A stretch of DNA of 64,000 nt, taken from positions 655,033 through 719,032 of the forward strand of contig JBEKUY010000001.1 of NCBI GenBank assembly GCA_049514555.1, in the 5' to 3' direction. The first letter of the stretch is position 1. Each line of letters begins with the position of its first letter. The notes under the pieces are model-generated. The model had not been told where the DNA came from, did not search any database, and worked only from the letters and a program-made list of their open reading frames with translations. The position numbers and the translations under genes are program-made. The stretch comes from JBEKUY01 sp049514555 (GTDB lineage Bacteria > Acidobacteriota > Terriglobia > Acidiferrales > UBA7541). Positions 16,826 to 25,378 of this stretch are shown here, piece after piece.

Positions 16826-18750
16826 TGACTCCGGAACAAGCCGTCGTCGCTGCGATTCTGCTCTGCATCGCCGGGGCGGTGCTGACCCTGCTCGTTTCGC
16901 GCTTCAAGACGCTTGCAGGTTGGCTTGCGTTCCTCATCACTGCCTCCACGGCGGCCCTGGTTTTCTACGCCGTCGGCAAGGTGCTACTGATCGGACCGTC
17001 GGCGGAGTCTGCCCAGTTCTGGGCAATGCCGAAAATCGGGTACGTCCTGCGCCTTCACGTGGACGGTCTGACGGCCGTTTTTCTTCTCCTGGCCGCTCTC
17101 ATTGCCGTGCCCGCTGCGTTCTATTCCATCGTCTACATGAAGCGCTACACGGAATACAGCTTGGCGCGCTACTACCCCTACTTCCTGCTTTTCCTCGCCG
17201 CCATGTACGGTCTGTTCAGCACGACCGACATGATGTGGGTCTTCTTCATCTTCTGGATGATGATGACGCTGCCCGGCTACGCGCTGATCCGCTTCGAGTA
17301 CAAGAAGCGCCAGAACGTCTGGGCCGCGAATAAGTACCTCATCATGATGCTTATCGCTTGTGCCGCCATTATGGTCGGCGTCGGACTCCTGGCAGTCACC
17401 GGCAAGGTCGCGAGCGCCAGCGCCAGCCTGAAGTACGACTTCAGCACGGTGAGTGCTGCCCTGCCGCAGCTACTGATCGCCCGGCCCGGCATAACTGCGC
17501 TGGCCTTCGGGCTGTTTCTCGTGGGCTTCGGCATTGAGATGGGCATGTGGCCCTTTGGCCAGTTCTGGCTGCCGGACGTGGACCCTGCCATCCCCCCGCC
17601 GGTGAGCGCTTTGCTCAGCGGGGTGACGATTAAGATCGGCGTTTATGGCGTGATGCGCTATTTCTTGTGGCTCGTGCCCCTCAGCGCGCGGGCGGATTAC
17701 CCGCTGGCGAGCTGGGGATGGGTGGTTGCCTTGCTGGGCACCATCACGCTCTTTGCCAGCACGATGCAAGCGCTCAAGCAAGATCAATCGAAGCGCCTGC
17801 TCGGCTTCCACAGCCTCGGACAGATGGGCTACATCCTGCTGGGTACCGGCACCTGTATGGCTTTGTTGCCAGCAGCCGGCTCGAAGGCCGCGGCGCTCGC
17901 TACAGTCGGCCTATTGGGTGCGCTGTTGCACGTGCTGAATCATGGCTTTTTCTCCGGACTGCTGTTCCTCAACGCCAGCTCAATGCTTGATGCCACTGGC
18001 ACGCAAGACCTGAACAAAATGGGCGGACTGATGAAATTCATGCCGCTCACCGCGATCACCGCTCTGGTGGCTTCCTTCTCGATCTCCGGGGTGCCGCTGT
18101 TCAGCGGCTTCGTGAGCAAGTGGACCATCTATGTGGGGGCGATTCAGGGGAGCGGATCGGCCCGGTACCTCGCGGTGTGCGCCGTGGTCGCCATCCTGAC
18201 CAGCGCGCTTACGCTGGCGTCCTTCATCAAGTTCTTCGGCGCGAGTTTCCTGTCGCGCGCGAGCACGCTCGTCACCGAGCAAGCCGCCAAGAACGGCCGG
18301 CTGGAAGTTGGCTGGATGATGCAGGTTCCTCAAGTATTCCTGGCGCTGGCTTGCATCCTGCTTGGCGTGGTGCCGGCGATTGGATTCCGTCTGATTCAGC
18401 ATGCGCTGGACGCCAGCAAACAAGGCTTCGGCACGGTGATGGCAGCGGCCATGCCGATGACCAATGGTCCGCTCCGCGGTATTTGGGGCTTTAACGAGGC
18501 GGCGCGGTATGCGCCACTGGGGATCGCCGCAGTGCTGGGCGTGACGTTCCTTGGCGCGTATGGGATATCCAAGCTGGGCGCAGCCACTCGGCGCGCGGAA
18601 GCGCCTTGGCTCTGCGGCTACGTGCGCGAGGCGGATTGCCATCGCTACGTGGCCCATAATTTCTACGGCGAGATCAAACGCTACTTCCGCTGGCTAGGCG
18701 GAGCGCCGCGTCCAGAAGCGGGCAAACAGCCCGCGTGGAGAGAGCACTGA
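16822..18750 (+). CDS. Proton-translocating antiporter-like membrane subunit (HyfB/HycC, NuoL/M/N family)
   Basis: 642 residues with about 14-16 hydrophobic helices, overlapping the protease gene by four bases (ATGA). The complex I antiporter core is visible: RYYPYFLLFLAAMYGLFS, an invariant helix with FGIEMGMWPFGQFWLPD carrying the conserved glutamate, and P-P-P-V-S-A-L-L-S-G-V-T-I-K-I-G with the discontinuous-helix Lys. Also visible are KQDQSKRLLGFHSLGQMGY and HVLNHGFFSGLLFL. It should couple electron transfer in the hydrogenase to proton or sodium movement. It is the only antiporter-like subunit in the operon: no HyfD, HyfE or HyfF equivalent and no Mrp genes are present, so the layout is closest to the minimal Hyc type. 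Confidence 0.92.
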   Translation: MMTPEQAVVAAILLCIAGAVLTLLVSRFKTLAGWLAFLITASTAALVFYAVGKVLLIGPSAESAQFWAMPKIGYVLRLHVDGLTAVFLLLAALIAVPAAFYSIVYMKRYTEYSLARYYPYFLLFLAAMYGLFSTTDMMWVFFIFWMMMTLPGYALIRFEYKKRQNVWAANKYLIMMLIACAAIMVGVGLLAVTGKVASASASLKYDFSTVSAALPQLLIARPGITALAFGLFLVGFGIEMGMWPFGQFWLPDVDPAIPPPVSALLSGVTIKIGVYGVMRYFLWLVPLSARADYPLASWGWVVALLGTITLFASTMQALKQDQSKRLLGFHSLGQMGYILLGTGTCMALLPAAGSKAAALATVGLLGALLHVLNHGFFSGLLFLNASSMLDATGTQDLNKMGGLMKFMPLTAITALVASFSISGVPLFSGFVSKWTIYVGAIQGSGSARYLAVCAVVAILTSALTLASFIKFFGASFLSRASTLVTEQAAKNGRLEVGWMMQVPQVFLALACILLGVVPAIGFRLIQHALDASKQGFGTVMAAAMPMTNGPLRGIWGFNEAARYAPLGIAAVLGVTFLGAYGISKLGAATRRAEAPWLCGYVREADCHRYVAHNFYGEIKRYFRWLGGAPRPEAGKQPAWREH

Positions 18751-18751
18751 C

Positions 18752-20428
18752 ATGGTCGCCCGCGACAGGCTCAATCAACTGAGAGAGAAGTTCGGTCCGG
18801 CCATTTTGCGGGCGGACTTGCCCGCCGACAATCGCCTGTTTGTGGTTGTCGATCCGTCGGCGGTGAAACGGATCTGCCAGTACATCTTCCGCGACCTCGA
18901 CGCCCGCTACGTGATCAGCATTGGCGCGGATGACCGGCCGTTTTCGGGAAAGTTCCTGGTGGCGCACGATTTCGCTTTCGACAAAGATCACGTGCTCTGC
19001 AGCATCCTCGTATACGTCCCGGCGAATGACCCGAAGATCGACAGCATCTCCGAAGTGGTTCCTGCAGCCAGTTGGGCCGAGCGCGAAATGCGCGATCTGG
19101 TCGGCATCGAACCGGTGGGGCACCGCTACATGAAGCGGCTGGTGCTTCCCGATGGCTGGCCCGAGGGCCTGCATCCGCTGCGCAAGGACGTGCCGTGGAA
19201 CCACGTTCCCCAGGGCTTTGACGACACGCGCGAGTTCACCTTTGACGAGCCGCCGGAGGGCTGCACGGTCGTGCCGTTCGGTCCTTTCCATCCCACGCTC
19301 GATGAGCCCGCGCATTTCCGCCTGTATGTGGAAGGCGAGATGGTGCGCGGGTGCGAGTACCGCGGGTTCATGGCGCATCGCGGCATCGAAAAGCTGGCCG
19401 AAACGGTCCTGAGCTACAACGACATTCCGATGCTCGCCGAGCGCATCTGCGGCATCTGCGGCTGCGTACACAACGTGGCCTACGCGCAGGCGGTCGAGGA
19501 CGCCGCCGCGCTCAAGCCCCCGCCGCGCGCCGAATACATCCGTACGATCATGCTCGAACTCGAGCGCTTGCACAGCCATTTGCTCTGGACCGGGCTGGCC
19601 TGCCACATCGTGGGGTTCGATACGCTGTTCATGCAGAGCTTCCGCATCCGCGAACCGATCATGTGGATCGCCGAGAAGATCAGCGGCAACCGGAAGACGT
19701 ACGCCCTCTGCGTGATCGGCGGCGTGCGCTGGGACATCACTCACGACGTCAAACTGGAGTTGCGCCAGGTGCTCGATCAGCTCGAGGCCGAGTGGCATCC
19801 GGTCGTGAGCGCGGTGAGCAAGGACAAGAATATCCAGAAGCGCACGAGCGGCGTGGGCGTCGCAGACATGAACCTGGTGAAGAATGCCGCGCTGTTGGGT
19901 CCGGTGGCGCGCGCCGCAGGCGCGGACATCGATTGCCGGCGCGATCATCCTTACGCCGCGTACGACCGTGTCGAGTTCGACGTGATCACCGAGCGCGGCG
20001 GCGACGTATGGTCGCGCGTGCTCGTGCGGGTGAAGGAAGTGTTCGAGTCCATCCGGATCATCCGCCAGTGTCTGGACAAGATGGAACCGGGGCCGATTCA
20101 ACTGCAGATCCAAGAGGAGTTGCCGGCGGGGCGCATGGGGCTGTCTTCGGTCGAAGCGCCGCGCGGCGAAAGCCATCACTTCGTCATCACCGGAGAGAAC
20201 AATCATCCTCGGCACTGGCGGGTGCGCGCGCCGACCTATCAGAACCTTCAGGCGGTGCCGGCGATGATCAAGGATCAGCAGATCGCGGACATGACGATTT
20301 CGCTGGGCAGCATCGACCCATGTTTTTCCTGCACCGACCGGCTGGAAACGATTGACCTGCGATCGGGCGCGGTGAAGGTATGGTCGCAGGAAGAGTTGGT
20401 GAAACTGGCGCGGGAAAAGAAGGCATAG
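18752..20428 (+). CDS. Group 4 [NiFe]-hydrogenase large subunit with fused NuoC-like domain (HycE/HyfG-type)
   Basis: 558 residues. Residues 1 to about 170 form a NuoC-like domain (ISIGADDRPF, WAEREMRDLVGIEPVGH). The rest is the NuoD/HycE-like catalytic domain. Both nickel-binding cysteine pairs are intact: ERICGICGCVHN (about residues 229-240) and DPCFSCTDR (about 523-531). MAHRGIEKLAE and LHSHLLWTGLACH are also typical. A basic tail of about 28 residues follows the arginine after the second pair. That tail is the expected cleavage target of the operon's HycI-like protease. The enzyme reduces protons or oxidises H2 on the cytoplasmic face of the membrane arm. The intact L1 and L2 motifs distinguish it from complex I NuoCD. 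Confidence 0.95.
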   Translation: MVARDRLNQLREKFGPAILRADLPADNRLFVVVDPSAVKRICQYIFRDLDARYVISIGADDRPFSGKFLVAHDFAFDKDHVLCSILVYVPANDPKIDSISEVVPAASWAEREMRDLVGIEPVGHRYMKRLVLPDGWPEGLHPLRKDVPWNHVPQGFDDTREFTFDEPPEGCTVVPFGPFHPTLDEPAHFRLYVEGEMVRGCEYRGFMAHRGIEKLAETVLSYNDIPMLAERICGICGCVHNVAYAQAVEDAAALKPPPRAEYIRTIMLELERLHSHLLWTGLACHIVGFDTLFMQSFRIREPIMWIAEKISGNRKTYALCVIGGVRWDITHDVKLELRQVLDQLEAEWHPVVSAVSKDKNIQKRTSGVGVADMNLVKNAALLGPVARAAGADIDCRRDHPYAAYDRVEFDVITERGGDVWSRVLVRVKEVFESIRIIRQCLDKMEPGPIQLQIQEELPAGRMGLSSVEAPRGESHHFVITGENNHPRHWRVRAPTYQNLQAVPAMIKDQQIADMTISLGSIDPCFSCTDRLETIDLRSGAVKVWSQEELVKLAREKKA

Positions 20429-20436
20429 GACCGGAT

Positions 20437-21363
20437 ATGAATCTTCACGTGATCAGGGCGATCGTGGGCATGGTGCTGAACGTGGGGCTCGTGCTTCTCG
20501 TGGCGCCGCTGTTCCAAGGCGTGCTGCGCAAGGTCACCGCGCGCATCCAATCCCGCCAAGGCCCGCCGATCTGGCAGCCGTACTTCGACCTGCTGAAGCT
20601 GCTGGGCAAAGAAGACATCGAATCGGGCCAGTCGCCGTGGATGCAGCGCTTGGCAGCGTACCTATCGCTCGCCACGGTGTTGACGGCGGCATGCCTCGTG
20701 CCCATGGGCTTCGCCGTGCCATTGAACGGCGCGGGCGACGCCATTCTGCTGATTTATCTGCTGACGCTGTGCGGGATTTGCACGCTGCTGGCAGGGCTGG
20801 CGGCGGGCTCGACGTACTCACTGGTGGGAATCAGCCGCGAAATGATGAGCATGATTGCGCTCGAGCCCTTGTTGGCCATCGCCATCGTGGTCGGGGCGGT
20901 GCACACGCGGTCGTTCCGCTTGGACACGGTGCTGAGCGGCTCGGTGTACGCCACCGGCGGCTTCCCGTGGTCGGGGTTGCTTATGCTGGGAGTGATGCTC
21001 CTGTCGTTCCAGGCGTTCGTGCAGCGCGTGCCGTTCGACATCTCCGAGGCCGAGACCGAGCTTATGGAAGGCCCGCTCATGGAATACTCCGGGCCGAAGC
21101 TGGCGCTGTTCAAGTACGCGCAGATGGCCAAACTGGTCATTTACAGCGCGTTGTTTGTGGCGCTTCTTGTGCCGTGGGGCTCAGACCTGATATTTCCGCT
21201 GAGCTGGCTGGCGTTCTGGGCCAAGGTATCGGTGCTGGTGCTGCTGGTCACGGTGGTCGCCGCGACGCATGCGCGCTACCGGATTGATCAGGCGATCCGC
21301 TACTTCGCCAGTTTGCTGGCGGTGGCGCTGGTGGCGCTGGTTTTGGCGAGCTATGGACACTAA
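20437..21363 (+). CDS. Hydrogenase membrane anchor subunit (HycD/HyfC, NuoH-like)
   Basis: 308 residues with eight or so transmembrane helices. NuoH-type landmarks are present: RIQSRQGPPIWQPYFDLLKL (about residues 36-55) and the acidic loop RVPFDISEAETELMEGP (about 202-218), which forms the entrance to the proton path near the catalytic module. The segment YSGPKLALFKYAQMAKLVI and the final helices complete the fold. The subunit connects the soluble hydrogenase arm to the antiporter-like subunit. The ATG at 20437 lies eight bases after the large-subunit stop, with AGGACCGG as a modest ribosome-binding site. The gene ends just before the atypical start of the next gene. Confidence 0.93.
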   Translation: MNLHVIRAIVGMVLNVGLVLLVAPLFQGVLRKVTARIQSRQGPPIWQPYFDLLKLLGKEDIESGQSPWMQRLAAYLSLATVLTAACLVPMGFAVPLNGAGDAILLIYLLTLCGICTLLAGLAAGSTYSLVGISREMMSMIALEPLLAIAIVVGAVHTRSFRLDTVLSGSVYATGGFPWSGLLMLGVMLLSFQAFVQRVPFDISEAETELMEGPLMEYSGPKLALFKYAQMAKLVIYSALFVALLVPWGSDLIFPLSWLAFWAKVSVLVLLVTVVAATHARYRIDQAIRYFASLLAVALVALVLASYGH

Positions 21364-21375
21364 CGAGGTGCAGCC

Positions 21376-21900
21376 ATTTCTGTCTTAAGCAAACTCAAAG
21401 AGACGGTCATCTGCCTGACGGCAGGGCGGGTGACGCTGCCCTATCCGGCCCAGGCGCGGCCGGTACCGGAGAAGTTCCGCGGCCGGCCGATCTTCGACGC
21501 CAGGAAATGCATCGGCTGCGCGGGGTGCGCAAACAATTGCCCGGCGCGCGAAATCCTCATCTACGACGTGTCCCAGGAGATGCGCGTCCTCGAATACCTC
21601 GGACGCCGCTGCACCTACTGCGGACGCTGCGCCGATGTCTGCCCCGAAAAAGCCATCACCATGAGCCACGAGTTTGAGAACGCCACGAACCAGATCGGCG
21701 ATATCCGGCAGCGCATCGAGCTTTTCATGAGCACGTGCCAGCGCTGCGGGCGCTGCTTCACGGAGCCGTCGGCGCTCGAGCAGTTGAAGATGAAGGGCTA
21801 TCGCTTCGACGATTTGCAGAACGATCGCTGGGTTTTCCGTTCGGAGGCGTACCTCGAAAAGGACGCGGTCGTGGACGACATCAAGATCGAGTTGGACTGA
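21376..21900 (+). CDS. Hydrogenase 4Fe-4S dicluster subunit (HycF/HyfH, NuoI-like), probable ATT start
   Basis: About 174 residues. Two [4Fe-4S] sites, CIGCAGCANNCP and CTYCGRCADVCP, connect the small-subunit cluster to the diaphorase and molybdopterin modules. A third CQRCGRC motif lies further on, in the region also seen in HycF-type proteins. The in-frame GTG at 21430 falls inside the conserved family N-terminus. Upstream, the frame reads S-V-L-S-K-L-K-E-T-V-I-C-L-T-A-G-R-V-T-L, which matches the usual membrane-associating N-terminal helix. No ATG, GTG or TTG precedes it before the in-frame stop at 21361. An ATT at 21376 sits five bases after GAGGTG, so I propose an ATT start, as in infC. 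Confidence 0.85.
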   Translation: MSVLSKLKETVICLTAGRVTLPYPAQARPVPEKFRGRPIFDARKCIGCAGCANNCPAREILIYDVSQEMRVLEYLGRRCTYCGRCADVCPEKAITMSHEFENATNQIGDIRQRIELFMSTCQRCGRCFTEPSALEQLKMKGYRFDDLQNDRWVFRSEAYLEKDAVVDDIKIELD

Positions 21901-21907
21901 GTTGCCT

Positions 21908-22444
21908 ATGCTGAAGACGCTTTGCCAGAAAATGTTCGGCCGGTCGCTGTGGGTCTATCACGCCAACAGCGGCGGCTGCAACGGCTGCGACATCGAAGTG
22001 CTCAACGTCCTCACGCCTTATTACGACGCGGAACGCTTCGGCATCAAGCTGGTGGGCTCGCCGCGCCACGCGGACGTGATGCTCTGCCAGGGCCCGGCGA
22101 TGCGCTCGACGGCGACTGCGCTCAAACGCGCCTACGAAGCCATGCCCGCGCCCAAGCTGGTCTTCGCCATCGGCTCCTGCGCGTGCGGAGGCGGCGTTTG
22201 GTTCGACACCTACTCGGTCATCGGGCCGGTGGAGAAGGTCATCCCCGTGAACTTCTACATCCCCGGCTGCCCGCCGCGGCCGGAGGCGATTATCTGGGGC
22301 GTGGCTGTAGCGGTTGGCCTCGTGGATAAGAAGACCGCACGCGTCGAGTTCAAGCAATTCGAGCTGCCCATTCCGCGTTACCACCCGAACGACTTGTCCG
22401 GTGAAGGTCCACTCGTCGTTTACGAAAAAGCCGAAAAGGTGTAA
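21908..22444 (+). CDS. [NiFe]-hydrogenase small subunit (HycG/HyfI, NuoB-like)
   Basis: 178 residues from the ATG at 21908; a TTG at 21902 is an alternative. The proximal [4Fe-4S] ligands of the short group 4 small subunit are all visible: GGCNGCDIEVL (two Cys, residues 20-30), GSCACGGGV near residue 95 and PGCPPRPEAI near 121. There is no signal peptide and no medial or distal cluster domain, as expected for a cytoplasm-facing energy-converting hydrogenase. It forms the catalytic pair with the large subunit encoded at 18752. The gene starts seven bases after the Fe-S subunit stop and is followed ten bases later by hypA. Confidence 0.94.
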   Translation: MLKTLCQKMFGRSLWVYHANSGGCNGCDIEVLNVLTPYYDAERFGIKLVGSPRHADVMLCQGPAMRSTATALKRAYEAMPAPKLVFAIGSCACGGGVWFDTYSVIGPVEKVIPVNFYIPGCPPRPEAIIWGVAVAVGLVDKKTARVEFKQFELPIPRYHPNDLSGEGPLVVYEKAEKV

Positions 22445-22453
22445 GTCTAGGCC

Positions 22454-22792
22454 GTGCACGAATTCCCCGAAGTTCAAGCCATGGTCAAGCAGGCCTGCGC
22501 GCAAGTTCCCTCCGGAGCGCGGGTCAAACGGCTAAGAATCGTCGTGGGCGAAGCTTCGGGACACGACTCTCATCACATTGAAGGGCATTTCGCGGACGCC
22601 TCGCGCGGCACTCCAGCCGAAGGGGCCGTGTTGGAATTCGTCCACGAGAAGCTCGCGGCCAAGTGCGCAACCTGCGGCACCGAGTTCAGGGGCGGCGGAA
22701 CCGTGCTGGCCTGCACTCGGTGCGGCGGGACCCAGTTGGTGATCACCGCGGGCAATACGGTCCGCCTGGCTGGCATCGAAACGGCGCCGTGA
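22454..22792 (+). CDS. hypA: Hydrogenase nickel incorporation protein HypA
   Basis: 112 residues starting at GTG (M-H-E-F-P-E). The N-terminal Met-His-Glu is the nickel-binding motif of HypA. Two CxxC pairs, CATC and CTRC (about residues 73-76 and 91-94), form the structural zinc site. The spacing between pairs is slightly compact but normal for the family. HypA delivers nickel to the large-subunit precursor, usually with HypB. No hypB, hypC, hypD, hypE or hypF is present in the window, so the remaining maturation genes must lie elsewhere. It ends the hydrogenase operon: the 162 bases that follow contain a short CTCTC/GAGAG hairpin and the promoter region of the next gene. Confidence 0.9.
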   Translation: MHEFPEVQAMVKQACAQVPSGARVKRLRIVVGEASGHDSHHIEGHFADASRGTPAEGAVLEFVHEKLAAKCATCGTEFRGGGTVLACTRCGGTQLVITAGNTVRLAGIETAP

Positions 22793-22954
22793 GTCGCCCC
22801 CGGCAGTTTCCTCAAGAACCCGGCCTCTGCTCTCTAGGGAGAGGGCACACGGTCGCTCGCCAGCAACTTAATCCGGAACAACTTTGGGCTTGCCCGGCGT
22901 TTCGCCGCGTGGTACCTTGAGCGAACAAAAGGCGAAGCACAGGAGGCCCCGGAA

Positions 22955-25378
22955 ATGGCTCATTCCCTCGCCGTACGCTTGGCCCAATCAAGCGCGATCG
23001 AACGTCCCGATCGAATCGAGACGGGCATACGGGAGGTCCTGGAGACATTCGCGGCGAGGGATGCGTCGGGCGAGGTGCTGACGGCGATCCGGCATATCCC
23101 GGCGCGAGAGGCACAATGGGCCGATCTTCCGTCATGGCTCCATCCCGATCTTGTGGCCGCCTACGCGGAAAAGGGCATTCGCCGGCTGTATAGCCATCAA
23201 GCGGCGGCGGTCGAGGCCGTTCGCGCCGGGCGCAACATTGTTGTGGTCACGCCCACGGCTTCGGGCAAGACGCTCTGCTACAACCTGCCCGTCCTGAACG
23301 CCGTCCTTGAGAATCCGGATACGCGTGCGCTTTACCTCTTCCCCACGAAGGCGCTCGCGCAGGACCAGCTTGCCGAGCTTTACGATCTCAACCAGCGGCT
23401 CGCGAATCGTTTCGGCGTGTTCACCTACGACGGCGACACGCCTTCCGACGCGCGCAAGGCTATCCGCGAGCAGGGACACATCGTCCTCACGAACCCCGAT
23501 ATGCTCCATACGGGGATCCTGCCGCATCACACGCGTTGGACCCGCGTGTTCGAGAACCTGCGGTACATCGTTCTCGACGAACTGCATACGTATCGCGGCG
23601 TTTTCGGCAGCCATCTCGCCAACGTTCTGCGGCGGCTACACCGCATCGCGCGCTTCTACGGCAGCAATCCGCAGTTCATCTGCTCGTCGGCCACGATCGC
23701 CAATCCGGGCGAACTCGCTGCGCGCCTTCTCGAAGCTGAGGTCGAAGTCGTCGATTCGAACGGCGCGCCCTCGGCCGAAAAAGTCTTCGTGTTCTACAAC
23801 CCGCCCGTGGTGAACCGCGCCCTCGGCATCCGCCGCAGTTACATCAACGAGTCTTCGCGCGTGGCCCAGGAGTTCTTGAAGCGGCGTCTCCAAACCATCG
23901 TTTTCGCCAACAGCCGCCTGCACACCGAAATCCTGCTCACGTATTTGCAGCAGGCCAATCCCGACCCGCCCGGCCGGCCCGCAGCCATTCGCGGCTACCG
24001 CGGCGGCTACCTGCCCGGTGAACGGCGGGAGATCGAGCGCGGCTTGCGCGACGGGCAAATCCGCGGCGTGGTTTCGACCTCCGCCCTGGAACTCGGCATC
24101 GACGTGGGCTCACTCGACGCCGCCGTCATGGCGGGGTACCCCGGCACGATTGCCTCCACCTGGCAGCGCGCCGGACGCGCCGGGCGGCGCACGGGCAGCT
24201 CCTGCGCCGTCCTCGTCGCTTCGTCCGCGCCGCTCGATCAGTTCATCGTGCGACATCCCGACTATTTCTTCGGACGCTCGCCAGAGCATGCTTTCATTCA
24301 GCCCGATAATCTCGAAATTCTGGTCAATCACCTGAAGTGCGCCGCCTTCGAGCTGCCCATCCAGTCCGGTGAGCGCTTTGGCGACATCGACCTCGCCGAT
24401 CTTTGCTCGCGCCTCGCCGAGGCAGGCTTCCTCCATCGGGCGGGCGAGCATTGGCACTGGACCCAAGACGCCTACCCCGCAGACGCCATCAGCCTCCGCT
24501 CAGTCTCTTCCGACAATTTCGTCATCATCGACATCACTGCCGAGCCTGAAGTGATTGCCGAAGTGGACTTCCCTTCCGCGCTCGTGTTCGTCCATCCCAA
24601 GGCCATCTATCTCCACGGAGGCCGGCAATATCATGTGGAAAAGCTCGATTTCGACGAGCGCAAGGCCTACGTCAAGCAAGTGGATGTGGACTATTACACG
24701 GACGCCATACGATACACGCAGGTGCGCGTCCTCGAAATCGCAGACGAGGCTCGCGCTTCCGAGTCCCGTCCTGAAATTCCCGCCTCCCGCGCGCACGGCG
24801 ATGTATTGGTCCGGTCTCAAGTTGTCGGCTTCAAGAAGATCAAGTTCTTCACCAATGAGAACGTCGGCGCCGGGCAGCTCGAGCTGCCTGAAAACGAAAT
24901 GCATACGACCGCGTACTGGATCACGCTCGAGCGGCCGCTCATCGAGTCTCTTCCCTTCTCCATCAGCGAGCGCCAGAGCGGCATGGCCGGTTTGCTTTAC
25001 GCTCTTGAATCCGTCGCCACGCTCCTCCTGATGTGCGATCGGCGCGATCTCGCCACGGCCGTTGGCGAGCGGCCGCCCTCACTTGGATGTGGCGTCGATG
25101 AAGACGATCTTGTGCCGGCGAACGTGGGAGAATTTGCCCAGGGCCAAGCGCCCGAATTCTTTGAGCCGAATCTCTATCTCTACGACGCCTATCCCGGCGG
25201 CATCGGTTTTTCCCAGCCGCTCTTCCGCGCGCACGACCTGCTCGTCCGCAAGACGCGCGAATTGATCGAGAGCTGCTCCTGTGAATCCGGCTGCCCATCC
25301 TGCGTCGGTCCCGCGGGCGACCTCGTTCCACGCGCCAAGCAAGCGGCTCTCGCGATCCTGGACCGGCTATGCGCATGA
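22955..25378 (+). CDS. mrfA: DEAD/DEAH-type DNA helicase MrfA (YprA-like) with DUF1998
   Basis: 807 residues. The helicase core is complete: the HQAAAVEAV Q-motif-like region, Walker A TPTASGKT (about residue 100), DELH box (about 208), SATIANPGE, VSTSALELGIDVG and QRAGRAGRR. The C-terminal DUF1998 region ends in four cysteines (SCSCESGCPSCVG, about 771-783), a zinc site typical of MrfA. In Bacillus subtilis MrfA is a 3'-5' helicase that acts with MrfB in a UvrA-independent repair pathway for mitomycin C damage. The ATG follows AGGAGGCCCCGGAA. Its stop overlaps the start of the MrfB-like gene, and this gene pairing is the main argument for the assignment. Confidence 0.88.
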   Translation: MAHSLAVRLAQSSAIERPDRIETGIREVLETFAARDASGEVLTAIRHIPAREAQWADLPSWLHPDLVAAYAEKGIRRLYSHQAAAVEAVRAGRNIVVVTPTASGKTLCYNLPVLNAVLENPDTRALYLFPTKALAQDQLAELYDLNQRLANRFGVFTYDGDTPSDARKAIREQGHIVLTNPDMLHTGILPHHTRWTRVFENLRYIVLDELHTYRGVFGSHLANVLRRLHRIARFYGSNPQFICSSATIANPGELAARLLEAEVEVVDSNGAPSAEKVFVFYNPPVVNRALGIRRSYINESSRVAQEFLKRRLQTIVFANSRLHTEILLTYLQQANPDPPGRPAAIRGYRGGYLPGERREIERGLRDGQIRGVVSTSALELGIDVGSLDAAVMAGYPGTIASTWQRAGRAGRRTGSSCAVLVASSAPLDQFIVRHPDYFFGRSPEHAFIQPDNLEILVNHLKCAAFELPIQSGERFGDIDLADLCSRLAEAGFLHRAGEHWHWTQDAYPADAISLRSVSSDNFVIIDITAEPEVIAEVDFPSALVFVHPKAIYLHGGRQYHVEKLDFDERKAYVKQVDVDYYTDAIRYTQVRVLEIADEARASESRPEIPASRAHGDVLVRSQVVGFKKIKFFTNENVGAGQLELPENEMHTTAYWITLERPLIESLPFSISERQSGMAGLLYALESVATLLLMCDRRDLATAVGERPPSLGCGVDEDDLVPANVGEFAQGQAPEFFEPNLYLYDAYPGGIGFSQPLFRAHDLLVRKTRELIESCSCESGCPSCVGPAGDLVPRAKQAALAILDRLCA

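Noticed and set aside
18674..20215. 513-codon open frame on the reverse strand
   Set aside because: It is the antisense shadow of the hydrogenase large subunit in a GC-rich region, has abnormal His/Arg composition and resembles no family.
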